Under the pieces are notes generated by a model. The model saw only the letters and a program-made list of their open reading frames with translations. It had not been told where the DNA came from and did no database searches. The position numbers were made by a program, and so were the translations under genes. From contig JAFBJZ010000420.1 in the NCBI GenBank assembly GCA_016785225.1, positions 496,001-560,000 of the forward strand: a stretch of 64,000 nt of DNA. Direction: 5' to 3'. Numbering within the stretch: the first letter of the stretch is position 1; every line of letters begins with the position of its first letter. This DNA is from Psettodes erumei (Eukaryota > Chordata > Actinopteri > Pleuronectiformes > Psettodidae). Of this stretch, positions 48,562 through 58,913 are shown piece after piece.

Positions 48562-51500
48562 GTCTGCAGCACCATCAACATATATGCAAAATGATTTAAT
48601 GTATTTTTACTGTTTGTTTTTTTTCCCTGTCTTCATTGATCACGCATCATCTTCCTTTGAGGCTACAGTAAACTTAATTTGGGGGGTGGGGGTGGCTGAA
48701 GCCTTCCTGAAAAGAATTTAAACCCAGTGGGAGTGGATTGTGGAACAATTTGAGACTTGAACTTCCCCAGCAAGGGTCATTCCAGCAGGTGGGACTCCAG
48801 CCTTTGTTGTCTGGGTTGATTGAAGATAAGTACTTTATGAGACTGACTGATTAGCTGAAAATGTGACGAGCATATTCATGAAAAGCTCTTCCTTCAGCTA
48901 CAGCAGTGAGCAGGAACCCATCTGTGCAGTTTAAACAAGCGCGACTGTGGTGAATGAAACCGTAACTTCTTCAGTTGCAGCTGGGAGAAGCCTCAATTTA
49001 ACTATTCAGCTGCAGAAGCCAGGGGCGTCTCTCATGAATGTGATTGTAACTGCAACTATGTGTATCTGGTTGTGGCTTTTGGCAATAGAAACATTTGGGT
49101 CACTGACAAAGAGGTATGACTCTCAGAGAGAGATAAACACTGAACTCTTGACAATAAATTCTTTTGGAAAAAAAACGTCTTTGCATAGAGCTGACCAGTT
49201 TTACCCTGAGCGACGTACAGTAAGTCCTTTAAAGGGCAGGTCATGTTAAAAACTTCACTATTCATGGTGCCATGTTTAAAGTAGAGAGAATGAACCACAA
49301 TCAAGTTATCAAGTTTTTCATTTAAAAGTTCATTGGGTCACAGTGACCACATAGTCCTCTGTATGGGGTGAAGGGATCCTTGCAGAGACATTTAATGAGC
49401 AAGCCATGCCAATTCAGTGTGGTCAAAAAAGTTCATTGCGACATAAATGGAGTCTTTTTTACTTATCATAACTATCACCACTAATCAGATTTGTTACTAA
49501 ACAAATGATCTTGGCTGAAATCACATTTCTGAGTGTTGCCAAAGTCTCTATCACCACTGAGGTATCCTTGAGTAAGACATTCAGTGAAACACCATATGCG
49601 CGAAGGAAACACTTGGAATTAGAGACAGCTGGTTAGGTCAGCAGTCAGGGAAAACAAGCAAGTTTGGCTTCAACCTCAGTTCTAGCCAAAAGAGCCAACA
49701 GAGAAAGATTTGTTAGATTTTCACACGAACTGCATTATTATCTTGAGCCAGTACAATTTTTGTGCTTTTTTTCATGACTACAGAAGCCAAGGAGGGCGCA
49801 ATCAATCACACCATCCACTATCAAGTCATCTTTATAATAGGTGAGTCAAACAATTTATCTTTCCTACACTGCACTGACAACGTGTTGCACGTTTTGGAGC
49901 TTTGCTGCTTGTTGTACATTTAAAGGCTCCTTCACCTGTGCTTGCCATTTGAAGAGAACAAAACTTGATCCTATCGTGGATATGAGTATTCACTTGTCCC
50001 ATTTGTGCTGCGATGTCTTGGTTTTGAATACGCCTGTGATACTTGTTGATAAGTTCCCTCTGTCTTTTTCTTAGGGGGGACAGGACAGTTAACCATGTTC
50101 AGGACAAGGGCATCTCAAAGGGGCACAGACAGCATCCACGTCTTTGGGATGGTAAAGAGCAGCCATTTGAGGCCCAGAACTGGCATCACAACTCTACGCG
50201 CTCATTCCACAACCGAGCTGCCTCCCACAGCGGTTATCTAACAGGACCCGGAGAGCGCTACGCCACCTGGGACAACAGTGTCAGCAACTCTGTGGTGAGC
50301 CGTGCTGATCAGGAACAACGTTATTTTCAAAAGAGTCAATGCTGTTATTGGAGCTAGACGTGTGTTGTCGTTTGACTTTTTGGATGTGCCTGTACTTTTC
50401 CTCTGTTAGCATGGGGGTCCCCGCCTACATCGCAACAACAGAGAACTGCAGTCCCCACCAGAGAGATGGGCCCCCTCAGACTGCCGCAGGAACTTCCCAG
50501 GCAGAATGATAAACAACAGGCCAGGGCCCTGGAAACGACCAGCCCTCCATCAGCGGCGAGACCAGTTACACCAGCACAGTCCACCCCCACCGCACCCTTT
50601 AACTCCAAGGGAAGAGTGCCCTGCTAAGAGGAGAAGGGACTCTGGTCCTGATCAGGTGAAGTTTGTTGACTTGGCATGACAAACTTTGATTCCTTTGTTA
50701 AACAGAGCAGTACATGACTTTCTATTTGTGTGCAACAGCACCACCCATTGGTAAAATCCCATCTAGAATGACAGGATATTTATATTTCTCTGTTCAGTCA
50801 TCTCACCCTGGATCAAGGCATTTACCATTACTTGCCCCATCACCACCTCGCCACCACCGCTGCAACCAAGGTGACTGGAAGCCTCTTAATGACAGGGCGG
50901 GTCCTTGCCACTACTCTGACCACAGGACCTCAACAACACAGCAACAGGTGAGCTAGTATCAACAGTAAGCTGATCAATGAAAAATGTAAGTGTCACTGCT
51001 GCGTGCTACCATGCGTTTTAACATTTGCAGGAAACCTCTAAGCTGAGAACTGGAGGACACGGCTTCAGCAACAGTAGCCTAGCGGCTCTAAACCAGAGTT
51101 GTGGCAGCAGACTGCCACATCATGGAAGCAGAGGGAAGGTCGAGCGGAAATTCTCGTCTTCACCAGCAGACCACACCCGTGTGCCTTACAGCCACCAAAA
51201 CCATCATTACCACTATCAGCGGCACACAGGCCACCACAGAACCCAACAGCACAACCCCCCACTACACCCTACAGAGGAGAAGGACTCATGGAGCCATCAC
51301 CACAAACAAAGCACAGTAAGGAATATGCATGGAAACAGCATGAACACATAAAAAGCTGTCTGTGGTCTTCAAAGAGCATTCATTTCACAAGACCTGATTT
51401 TCTATTAATAATAACATAGCAGTACATATACTGTATATGATTTAACGTAATCGAGGGTTCTACCCCTGAACAAAAGTCTAAACAGATACAAAATTAACTC

Positions 51501-54500
51501 TGCAGGAACCTCAACGCACTCATCAAAGAGGCAATTCAAGGGATCCAGCCCTCTCCGGTTCTCCTGGTGCAGACTCTCTTCCATTTTCCTCCCTCCTCTG
51601 CAGTCCTAAAGATGGAGGTTCTACCGCCAGCAGCCCACGTGCTCCTTCCAGTCCTTCTTCATACACAGTGGCCAGTGGCAGGAAAGATCCATCCATCATT
51701 CGTCAGTGTAGTCCTGGCCTCAGCGGACAGCAGAAGCTGCAGGGAAGCCCCGTCCGCACCCCAAGACCGAGCGTGATATCCACCACGTCCCTCACGTCGC
51801 ACAGCAGTCCCAAATCCAGGTTTTCAGACGTCAAGTACAGAAAGACCTCGCAGCCCGTCTGCTCGCGACAGTTCCCCCACAGCAGACCGAGAGCAAACAA
51901 GCCTGTGAAGGAGTTGGAGGAACACAGAAAACCCGAGTGCAAGCTAAAGGACAAGCAGGGGAAAAGGGAGAGGAAGGGAGAAGTTCAAAAGGCAAACAGA
52001 AAAGGGGAGGAAAGAAAAAAGCGGAAGAAAAAAGAGGAGAAAAGGCTGGGCGACAAAAAAAAGAAGCGAGATAAAGCAGTTAAGAAAGACAGAAAGTTAG
52101 GCTTGAAAACCACAAAAAAGGAGATGCTCGCCTCCACCTCTGCGCCCAGCTCTTCAGGGGAGGTCAAAACGTGTAAAATGGAGACTACAACTCTGACCCC
52201 CAAGAATCACTGCCAGTTGCCACCCAAACACAAGCACAGGGTGAGGAGTGAGCGGGCAGAGGGGACCCACAGGCCACCTGCAGATACTCCTCATCCCGGC
52301 TGCACTTCACCCCAGCTATCCTCAAAGCCTGATAAACACAAAATGTCCAAAAAGAGCAACAGTCCCCCGAAACCCCCTGTCAGGAATCCACTAAGGCAGT
52401 CTCTCCCCATGAACACTAGCCACAACCAGACCAGAGAGAAGCACTCCATTGTCAAATCCCAGTCAGAACATGGACCAAAAGAAGAGCCTGATGACGCACT
52501 CCCTTCACTTTTATTTAAAGCCTTAGCACCACTCAGTGCATCGTGTTCAGTTAGCTTAGAGGAGCCCATCCATGGCAAAGAAGGTAGGCAGGGAGGGGTT
52601 CTCAACGCCCCAGATCTCCAGCCCGTGGCTGTGATGGGAAATCTGAGGGAAATGGGAGACAACCTTGCAAACACCCCTCCTGTTCTGAGCTGGCAGGGCT
52701 CTCCAGTGTCTGTTCTGGGAGAGGATGAGGACGAGCTAGAAAAGGGAGTGATAAGTAGACCTGTCCTCCAGCCCAGCCCCACCCAGTGCTTTTCTCCTCC
52801 TCCTGTAGACAACGAGAGCATTGATATGAATAAGGAGCCTTGTGAAACTACACTGGCCAATTGCTCTCACAGTGACAGGTCTGGATTCTGTGACCCGCCT
52901 CGTGCAACTGAACAAGTTGGCGAAGAAGAAAAAGAAGAAGACACGGAAGGCAGCGGGGAAACTTCCGGGTCTCTTCTTCATGAGCTGCGCCAGCACAAAG
53001 CAGGGTTGGACGATGTCTTCAAGAGCCTGGCCACCTTCCTTGGAGGACAGAGGGTCTCGTGTCGAGGCGGTCCATTTGGCGGGCCTCCTGATAGCACTGC
53101 AAGAGGGGTGAAGTACTCCTCTTCCCTTGCGTTTGAGCCAGACATCCACTGTCAAGAGCATCACAATTTCTCTCCCGAATCAGATCCCATATCATCCCCC
53201 AAATCCAGTAATCAAACACCAACTCACACTACCTCAGCCACACCTTTGGAACCCCACAGTCCAACAGATCTGAGTGAGACCGTCGTGGACGTCCTGGTGC
53301 AGGAGAAGCAGGAAGAGATTGAGAACGATATGAAAGCAAAACAAGAGGGTAGGGATACAGAGATCCTCCCAGAGAGGATTGAGTCATCTCTTTTGGACGG
53401 GTCGCTGAGTGCGGAGCTGAGACTGACCACCACGAACGCAGCCTCGTTCACTGGCCTCCTCACTGTTTCCACCAAGGAAGAGAGAGAACACGGCAAAGAG
53501 ACACAACACAGACATACAGACAGAAAGAGAAAACAAAAGGATAAGGATGGAGGAAGGGAAAGGGAGATCAAGATTAAGATAAAGACAGAGGAAAGCAGTG
53601 TCATCTGTCCTAAAAGCAAAGTAAATGAAAGAAAGGATGTGGAAGAAAGGGATGCTTCATCCTTAGAGCCGGTCATCTCACCCAGAAGCTCGCCCAGACC
53701 TCTCAAAGACAGTGTGACGGGCCAGATTTCTCAGGAAAATCAATCTCCATGTGGCAAGGATGTCCAGAGAGAAAAGGTGGATGCTGGGAACGTACAGATA
53801 AAGGTAGCAACAGAGAAGAAGGAAGTGGTCACTGAGTTGGAAAATAAGATATCCTTGGCAGCTCGAAACACAGATACCAAGACCTCAAACTCAGCGTCAA
53901 CTGTAACAATCAACGCATCCAAACTGTGTGTCTCCACACCAGCAAGTAAACCTCCCTGTTCATTATCTCCCGTCGACCCACTGAAACTGAAGGCGTTGTC
54001 CATGGGCTTGTGCAAGGAGCTGAAGATACTGTTGATTAAAGTGGAGAGCGCTGGAAGACAAACATTCAACATATCAGAGGTGGAGGAGCAAAGAATCCCA
54101 CTTTCCAAGATCACCATCGAAAACACAGCAACTGAAGTCGTCAGAGCTTGCAAGTGAGTACTCAGAGAGTGATGCTCCTCGTCTGGGCATCTCGTTAAAA
54201 CACGGGTTAGTGAGGGGAAAATTTCACAGTTGGTTTGACGGCGACGTTGTTCCTCTTGATTAATTTTCTCCTTAATCGCTCTGTCATCTTTTTATCCAGG
54301 AGGACAAGGATGAAGGGGAAATTCAAAGAGTCGTACCTGCTTCCCTCTTTGTCTGTTAAGCCCAACATTGCCATCAAGACCCCCATTCCACGGGAAAAGC
54401 TTAACCCTCCTACACCAAGTATCTATGTGAGTCCACACAGGTCACCACAGTCAAAAACAACCCAGCCTAGCAAGTATTAAATCCTAAAATCTTGTTTTTA

Positions 54501-57500
54501 GCCATGCTGTTGATGTTTGTGGTTCAGAGTGACATGTCTAAGTATTGAATGGATTAAATTTGGTGCAGGTCTTCATGCCCAACCCCCTCCAAATGACTCG
54601 TCACAACCTTGGTGATACCTTGAATTTTTAATCCACCACCAATGTTTGAATTCGTTCGACGACTCGTAAAATCTACAGCATTCACAACCGCACAGAGCTG
54701 CTAGCGTGGCTGCAGACTCCTTAGTTTTGTTTTTATGTGGATAAGAAAAAACTCTAACCTCCACCAAAACTGTTTTATTTATTTAAAATCCATTTCATCA
54801 AAAGCAAAAAACACAAATACATTTATTCCTTTACTGTGTTCTTTTCTGCAGTTGGAGAGCAAGAGGGACGCCTTCTCTCCAGTTCTGCTCCAGTTCTGCA
54901 CTGATCCCAAAAATGCTGTTACCGTCATCAGAGGCCTTGCTGGCTCCCTCCGCCTTAGTAAGTTTATCCACCACACTCATCTCTGCTAATTAACTGCACT
55001 CCATTTACTCAATTGAACCCACAAGAATCTATCAAATCCCCTTGCTCTAAAGGGTTTTTTTGTTGATTGGTAAAACACTGCCATTCTTCAGGAACTCTTT
55101 GAAAACCCCAACATGTAAGGAGCAAAGAAAGACAACGGAAAAGAGCAGATACAGTGTAAAGATTTTTCTAAACTAGGCTAAAACTGTCAGAGGTTGGTTC
55201 TAAGATTTCATGCTACTTGGAGGCTGTATTGATCAGTGTTGCTTTGAATGCATTTTCGTGTTTCAGTGTGTGCAGTTTACAATTATCAAGTATTGTTTAA
55301 GTAATCTCAACTCAGTTCTTACACCCACAAAGTAAAATCCAAAAAGGGGGTCAGAACTTTTATCTGATGATTACTTCTGTTCTCTCAGATCTTGGTCTGT
55401 TCTCCACCAAATCTCTGGTGGAGGCCAACGCGGACCATGCAGTGGAAGTGAGGACTCAGGTTCAGCAGCCCGCCGATGAGAACTGGGATCCCAGTGGCTC
55501 GGCCCAGACGTGGCCCTGCGAGAGCAGTCGCTCGCACACCACCATTGCCAAATACGCCCAGTACCAGGCCTCCAGCTTCCAGGAGAGCCTGCAGGTAGAC
55601 ATTATCCCTCATGGCACGCACATGCACACACAGAGTTTAGTGGAAGTGGCTGAAGCTAAAGGCTGCCTGTATTAAAACTCTTAAACCAGAAGTGTGGGCT
55701 AGACAGAGCCTCATTCAAGAACCAACACAAACAGATGTGTTGAGTGGCACGCTTTCAAGTGATTTAAGAGAATTTGTGGCATTCACCAGTGTTCTTGAAA
55801 TTTTGACGTGAATGTCATTTTGTTTTGGATCCTGTTAGTATTTAGTAACCAAGCAAACTTGCATGTATATGTTTATATTCAACATCAGCTGTTTCAACTT
55901 TGTGGACCATTGAAATCCACACATGGCAGGTAAATAACTATATGACTCACAGGCCAGGATCTCGAAATCCAACAATGTAATGATGTATTCATCGTTAGCT
56001 GTTGGCCAACCTGTCAGCTAAGCTCATGTAGATGTGTTATAGGAGGAGAAGGAGAGTGAGAATGAAGATGAAGGAGAGCAGACCCAGACCTCAGACCCAT
56101 CAGCCACCTCAAAATCTGGGCTGATGTTAGCCAACAGTAAAGGCAGCCCCCCCTCAACTGCTGTTAAAGCCAATCCTGCTCCCGTCTCCAGCAAAGCCCA
56201 ATCCGTTCATCCCACCAGCGCACCCAGGTCAGCACGAAGCTGTCATCTGTTTGCACTGAATTCACCCTTCTAGTGCGTGAACAATACTCAGCTCAGATAT
56301 TGCTCTTTCCCCCAGCTCAGAGCAGAAAACAGTCGGGAAGATCATTAAATTCGGGACCAACATTGATCTCTCGGACCCTAAAAGGTGAGATTATGTGATA
56401 AAGACCCGAGTGAGCTGAGCTCACTGTGGGCGCTTGTTGTTTTGCATCACCCCTCGTTTGTTTTTCATAAGGTGGAAGCTCCAGCTGCAGGAGTTGCTGA
56501 AGCTGCCAGCTTTCATGCGAGTGGAGTCCAGCAACAACATGCTCAGTCATGTCGGCCACACCATCCTGGGCATGAACACGGTCCAGCTCTACATGAAGGT
56601 GCCAGGCAGCCGCACGCCAGGTTAGCGTGTGTCTGACATCACAACCGGGCCCCTGGTGATGCTGTCATTTGAGAAGCAGGTCTGTTTTAATGTGAAGGGG
56701 AAAAAAATCACCAACCAAGTCGTTGCATCTTGTAACAGGTCACCAGGAGAACAACAATTTCTGCTCTGTCAACATCAACATCGGGCCTGGTGACTGTGAG
56801 TGGTTTGCTGTCCATGAGCACTACTGGGAAGACATCAACAACTTCTGTGAGAAGTGAGTGAAGAGGTGGTGAGATTGAACACAGGTTGCAGTGGTAAGCT
56901 TCAGCATATGCGCAATTCCTGACATGCATTGATGCAAACTGTCTCCATCAGGCATGGGGTAGACTACCTTACAGGGTCCTGGTGGCCTGTCCTGGAAGAC
57001 CTCTACAGCTCCAACATTCCCGTGTATCGCTTCATTCAGAGGCCGGGCGACCTGGTGTGGATTAATGCAGGGACTGTGCATTGGGTCCAAGCAGTGGGCT
57101 GGTGCAATAACATTGCCTGGAATGTGGGACCGCTCAACTGTAAGTGTTGCTCTTTATCCCAGATTACAAAAGAAATAAGCCGTTTAATATGCCGCCTGTT
57201 TTCAGCCTCACCACTGTTTGTGTTCCCTGTCCTCCCAGCGTACCAATATCAACTTGCCCTGGAGCGCTTCGAGTGGAATGAAGTGAAGAAGGTTAAGTCA
57301 ATCGTTCCCATGATCCACGTTTCATGGAATGTGGCTCGCACCATCAAGATCTCCGACCAGGAAACCTACAAGATGATCAAGTAAGACGTCTATTTGGGCA
57401 AATCTGTGTGTGTGTGTTCATATCTTTCACTTTCCACTCCCCTGTCTCTCTCAGACACTGCCTGATGCAGTCCATCAAGCACATCCAGATTCTGAGAGAC

Positions 57501-58913
57501 CAGCTGGTGGCTGCAGGAAAAAAGATCTGTTACCAGAGTCGTGTGAAGGACGAGCCGGCCTACTACTGCAATGAGTGCGATGTGAGTCCCGCTTCCCTCC
57601 GCCTCCTCCATCTGCCCACGTTGTAAACCGTGCATTTGTGTGGATGCATGACGCATTTCAAGCGCGTTGATCCGTGGGACCAAAACTGTGTTCTGTGCAG
57701 GTGGAGGTGTTTGACCTGCTGTTTGTGACCAGTGAGAACAGCAGTAAGAAGACCTACGTGGTGCACTGTGAGGACTGTGCCCGAGCAAAGAGCCCGTCTT
57801 TGGCAGGAGTGGTGGTGCTGGAGCAGTATCGAATGGAGGAACTGATGAGGACCTACGATGGCTTCACGTTGGTCAGTCTCACTTTTTTGCTTATTCGTTT
57901 GTTTGTTTTGTGCAATAACAGTCATGCCAAAGTACATTTGAGAGATTTGATCCGATCAGTTTAGGCCCCTGCAGTGTCACACCGCTCTGCCCTGGTCATG
58001 TGTTCAGGTTTTAGCCTCTCAAACACAAATTTGAGGCTGCAAGTCAAATGACAAATGACAAACCTCAGATTTGTCACACAAATGTGTTTAAGAATATTGA
58101 TTTTGCATGTGGCTGTTTAGCTCACTAACTAGAAAATATTACTACTGACTTAATTTTTCTCTTGTCCATTTTTGTACACCATAAAATGTAGTATTGATTT
58201 CCTATCTTCCAGGCAGCTACTGCTTTCAGTTCATTTCAGTGTGATATAAAAATGAGCTTGAAGAGAATTCAGCCTTGACATATCTATTTAATGAACACTT
58301 GTTGCATTTTACATTATAATTAATATATTCTGCTGCTTTAATCGGGGACTGTGAAAGGTTCAACCCTCTTGGTGCCTTTAAATAAGCAAACTTCACTCTT
58401 GTCATGCCAGAAACATCCACGTTTGTCTTCTATTTGCTTGCTTGTTTTTCGGCAGTAGACAACTCCAATGTATCATCGTGGAAATTAGTGATATGGGAAT
58501 TCACCTCATTCCAGAAACAGCCTCTGTGCAAGGCTGCATTGTAAGGGAAATGAAACTTTCATAAAGCGAGAGTGTGTGCGAGGTGACTCTCAGTCCAAAA
58601 CCTGACCCAGTGGCTGCAGCAAAATCAACACTGAGCACTGTACACTGTATTGGAAAATTAGACACATTTAGAGGCATTCCATATATTGGCGCACATACTG
58701 ACTAAGCACTGGTGTCATTCACAAGGAATGTCTAACACAAAAGTTTTACAGGACAGTTCACCACAAAAGAAAACAAATATAAACCACACCAACAATATCG
58801 TATTTGTTTCAAATAGTTTTAGTCATGCACGCCAAACTTTTTGCGATCAGCTGAGCTCTGTCCCTCCCCCCTCTTTTCTTCCTCTTCAGGCTCCATCACC
58901 CTTTTCAAAGTGA
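48443..58913 (+). CDS. kdm6b: Lysine demethylase 6B (JMJD3), whole spliced coding region, 19 exons, 1,777 aa
   Basis: Nuclear Fe(II)/2-oxoglutarate dioxygenase that removes di- and trimethyl marks from histone H3 Lys27, opposing Polycomb. Coding exons: 48443-48561, 49784-49840, 50075-50294, 50410-50655, 50798-50947, 51031-51315, 51506-54153, 54300-54426, 54852-54957, 55389-55594, 56043-56227, 56316-56384, 56472-56620, 56739-56853, 56952-57139, 57239-57380, 57455-57581, 57701-57871, 58890-58913. All phases close. Iron ligands are His1524, Glu1526 and His1604, with the same 2- and 80-residue spacing as human H1390/E1392/H1470. The C-terminal zinc site is Cys1709/1712/1736/1739, spaced as in human. 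The low-complexity N-terminal two thirds is poorly conserved, as in the family; the KDM6A/UTY tetratricopeptide region is absent, which identifies KDM6B. The start ATG at 48443 follows an acceptor. Confidence 0.97.
48562..49783 (+). other. kdm6b: kdm6b intron 1
   Basis: 1.2 kb, AT-rich, no repeat array or further exon recognised. Confidence 0.65.
49784..49840 (+). CDS. kdm6b: kdm6b coding exon 2 (57 nt)
   Basis: Residues 40-59, SQGGRNQSHHPLSSHLYN, phase 2 in and out. Acceptor TGACTACAG, donor GTGAGT. Sequence conservation is not known to me; it is called from splice sites and phase. Confidence 0.75.
50075..50294 (+). CDS. kdm6b: kdm6b coding exon 3
   Basis: Residues 59-132, basic, His/Asn-rich low-complexity sequence (WDGKEQPFEAQNWHHN). 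Acceptor CTTTTTCTTAG, donor GTGAGC, ends in phase 0. Confidence 0.85.
50410..50655 (+). CDS. kdm6b: kdm6b coding exon 4
   Basis: Residues 133-214, Arg/Pro-rich, ending in PPPPHPLTPREECPAKRRRD, a possible basic nuclear localisation patch. Phase 0 on both sides. Confidence 0.85.
50798..50947 (+). CDS. kdm6b: kdm6b coding exon 5
   Basis: Residues 215-264, His/Pro-rich (LLAPSPPRHHRCNQGDW), phase 0 on both sides, with acceptor TCTCTGTTCAG and donor GTGAGC. Confidence 0.85.
51031..51315 (+). CDS. kdm6b: kdm6b coding exon 6
   Basis: Residues 265-359, Ser/His-rich; HQNHHYHYQRHTGHHRTQQH is strikingly histidine-rich. Donor GTAAGG, acceptor ACATTTGCAG, phase 0. Confidence 0.85.
51506..54153 (+). CDS. 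kdm6b: kdm6b coding exon 7, 2.65-kb disordered-region exon
   Basis: Residues 360-1242 with no stop. It has Ser/Pro-rich sequence, a Lys/Glu/Arg tract at about 505-568, an acidic stretch near 840, the conserved FKSLATFLGGQRV segment near 864 (human LKSLASVLEGQKY) and a closing segment from about 1184, LKALSMGLCKELKILLIKVE, matching human [20 protein letters not shown]. It is the long central exon typical of KDM6B. It ends in phase 2 at TGCAA|GTGAGT. Confidence 0.95.
54300..54426 (+). CDS. kdm6b: kdm6b coding exon 8
   Basis: Residues 1242-1284; KGKFKESYLLP, PREKLNPPTPSIY match the human pre-JmjC segment almost exactly. Confidence 0.95.
54528..54650. repeat. Dispersed fish repeat copy in a kdm6b intron
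   Basis: 'tgaatggattaaatttggtgcaggtcttcatgcccaa' followed by 'aatgactcgtcacaaccttggtgatacc' matches the unit order seen at 11,341 and 62,062: a 'ggat...atttggt' lead, the '(c/t)ttcatg' core, then 'ttggtgat'. Confidence 0.55.
54852..54957 (+). CDS. kdm6b: kdm6b coding exon 9
   Basis: Residues 1285-1320, LESKRDAFSPVLLQFCTDPK then VIRGLAGSLRL; part of the helical region before the catalytic domain. Confidence 0.96.
55389..55594 (+). CDS. kdm6b: kdm6b coding exon 10
   Basis: Residues 1320-1388, NLGLFSTKSLVEAN, EVRTQVQQPADENWD and SSRSHTTIAKYAQYQASSFQ, all KDM6-family hallmarks. Confidence 0.96.
56043..56227 (+). CDS. kdm6b: kdm6b coding exon 11, acidic variable linker
   Basis: Residues 1389-1450. 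It begins EEKESENEDEGEQTQT like the human linker EEKESEDEESEE, then continues with an extra Ser/Pro/Ala/Lys-rich stretch, making the linker roughly twice the human length. Confidence 0.9.
56316..56384 (+). CDS. kdm6b: kdm6b coding exon 12
   Basis: Residues 1450-1473, ending KIIKFGTNIDLSDPKR, the start of the JmjC core as in human. Confidence 0.95.
56472..56620 (+). CDS. kdm6b: kdm6b coding exon 13
   Basis: Residues 1473-1523: LQELLKLPAFMRV, NMLSHVGHTILGMNTVQLYM, KVPGSRTPG; conserved JmjC core that in human contacts 2-oxoglutarate and substrate. Confidence 0.97.
56739..56853 (+). CDS. kdm6b: kdm6b coding exon 14 with HxE iron ligands
   Basis: Residues 1523-1561: HQENNNFCSVNINIGPGDCE. His1524 and Glu1526 are the first two iron ligands; EWFAVHEHYW follows. 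Confidence 0.97.
56952..57139 (+). CDS. kdm6b: kdm6b coding exon 15 with distal iron histidine
   Basis: Residues 1561-1624: DYLTGSWWPVLEDLY, RPGDLVWINAGTVHWVQAVG with His1604 as third iron ligand, then WCNNIAWNVGPLN. Confidence 0.97.
57239..57380 (+). CDS. kdm6b: kdm6b coding exon 16
   Basis: Residues 1624-1671: YQYQLALERFEWNEVKKVKS and HVSWNVARTIKISDQETYK, helical domain after the JmjC barrel. The preceding junction codon is TCG (Ser) where human has Ala. Confidence 0.96.
57455..57581 (+). CDS. kdm6b: kdm6b coding exon 17, first zinc cysteine pair
   Basis: Residues 1671-1713, ending VKDEPAYYCNECD; Cys1709 and Cys1712 are the first pair of the GATA-like zinc site that helps select H3K27. 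Confidence 0.97.
57701..57871 (+). CDS. kdm6b: kdm6b coding exon 18, second zinc cysteine pair
   Basis: Residues 1714-1770: VEVFDLLFVTSEN, TYVVHCEDCAR (Cys1736, Cys1739), GVVVLEQYRMEEL and YDGFTL. Donor GTCAGT. Confidence 0.97.
57872..58889 (+). other. kdm6b: kdm6b last intron
   Basis: 1.0 kb AT-rich intron; no exon or repeat seen in it. Confidence 0.75.
58890..58913 (+). CDS. kdm6b: kdm6b terminal coding exon (24 nt)
   Basis: Acceptor TTCCTCTTCAG, then APSPFSK and TGA. Human KDM6B ends with an equally short Ala-Pro tail (APASTSR), so the 1-kb last intron and tiny exon are credible. Confidence 0.85.
   Translation, partial: APSPFSK

Larger units (their letters stand above)
54427..56042 (+). 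other. kdm6b: kdm6b introns 8-10 (three introns of about 425-450 nt)
   Basis: 54427-54851, 54958-55388 and 55595-56042. The first carries a dispersed-repeat copy; nothing else stands out in the other two. Confidence 0.75.

Noticed and set aside
52291..53706. Long minus-strand frames opposite the kdm6b central exon
   Set aside because: Antisense shadows of a 2.65-kb stop-free exon; no protein features and no strand-specific signals.
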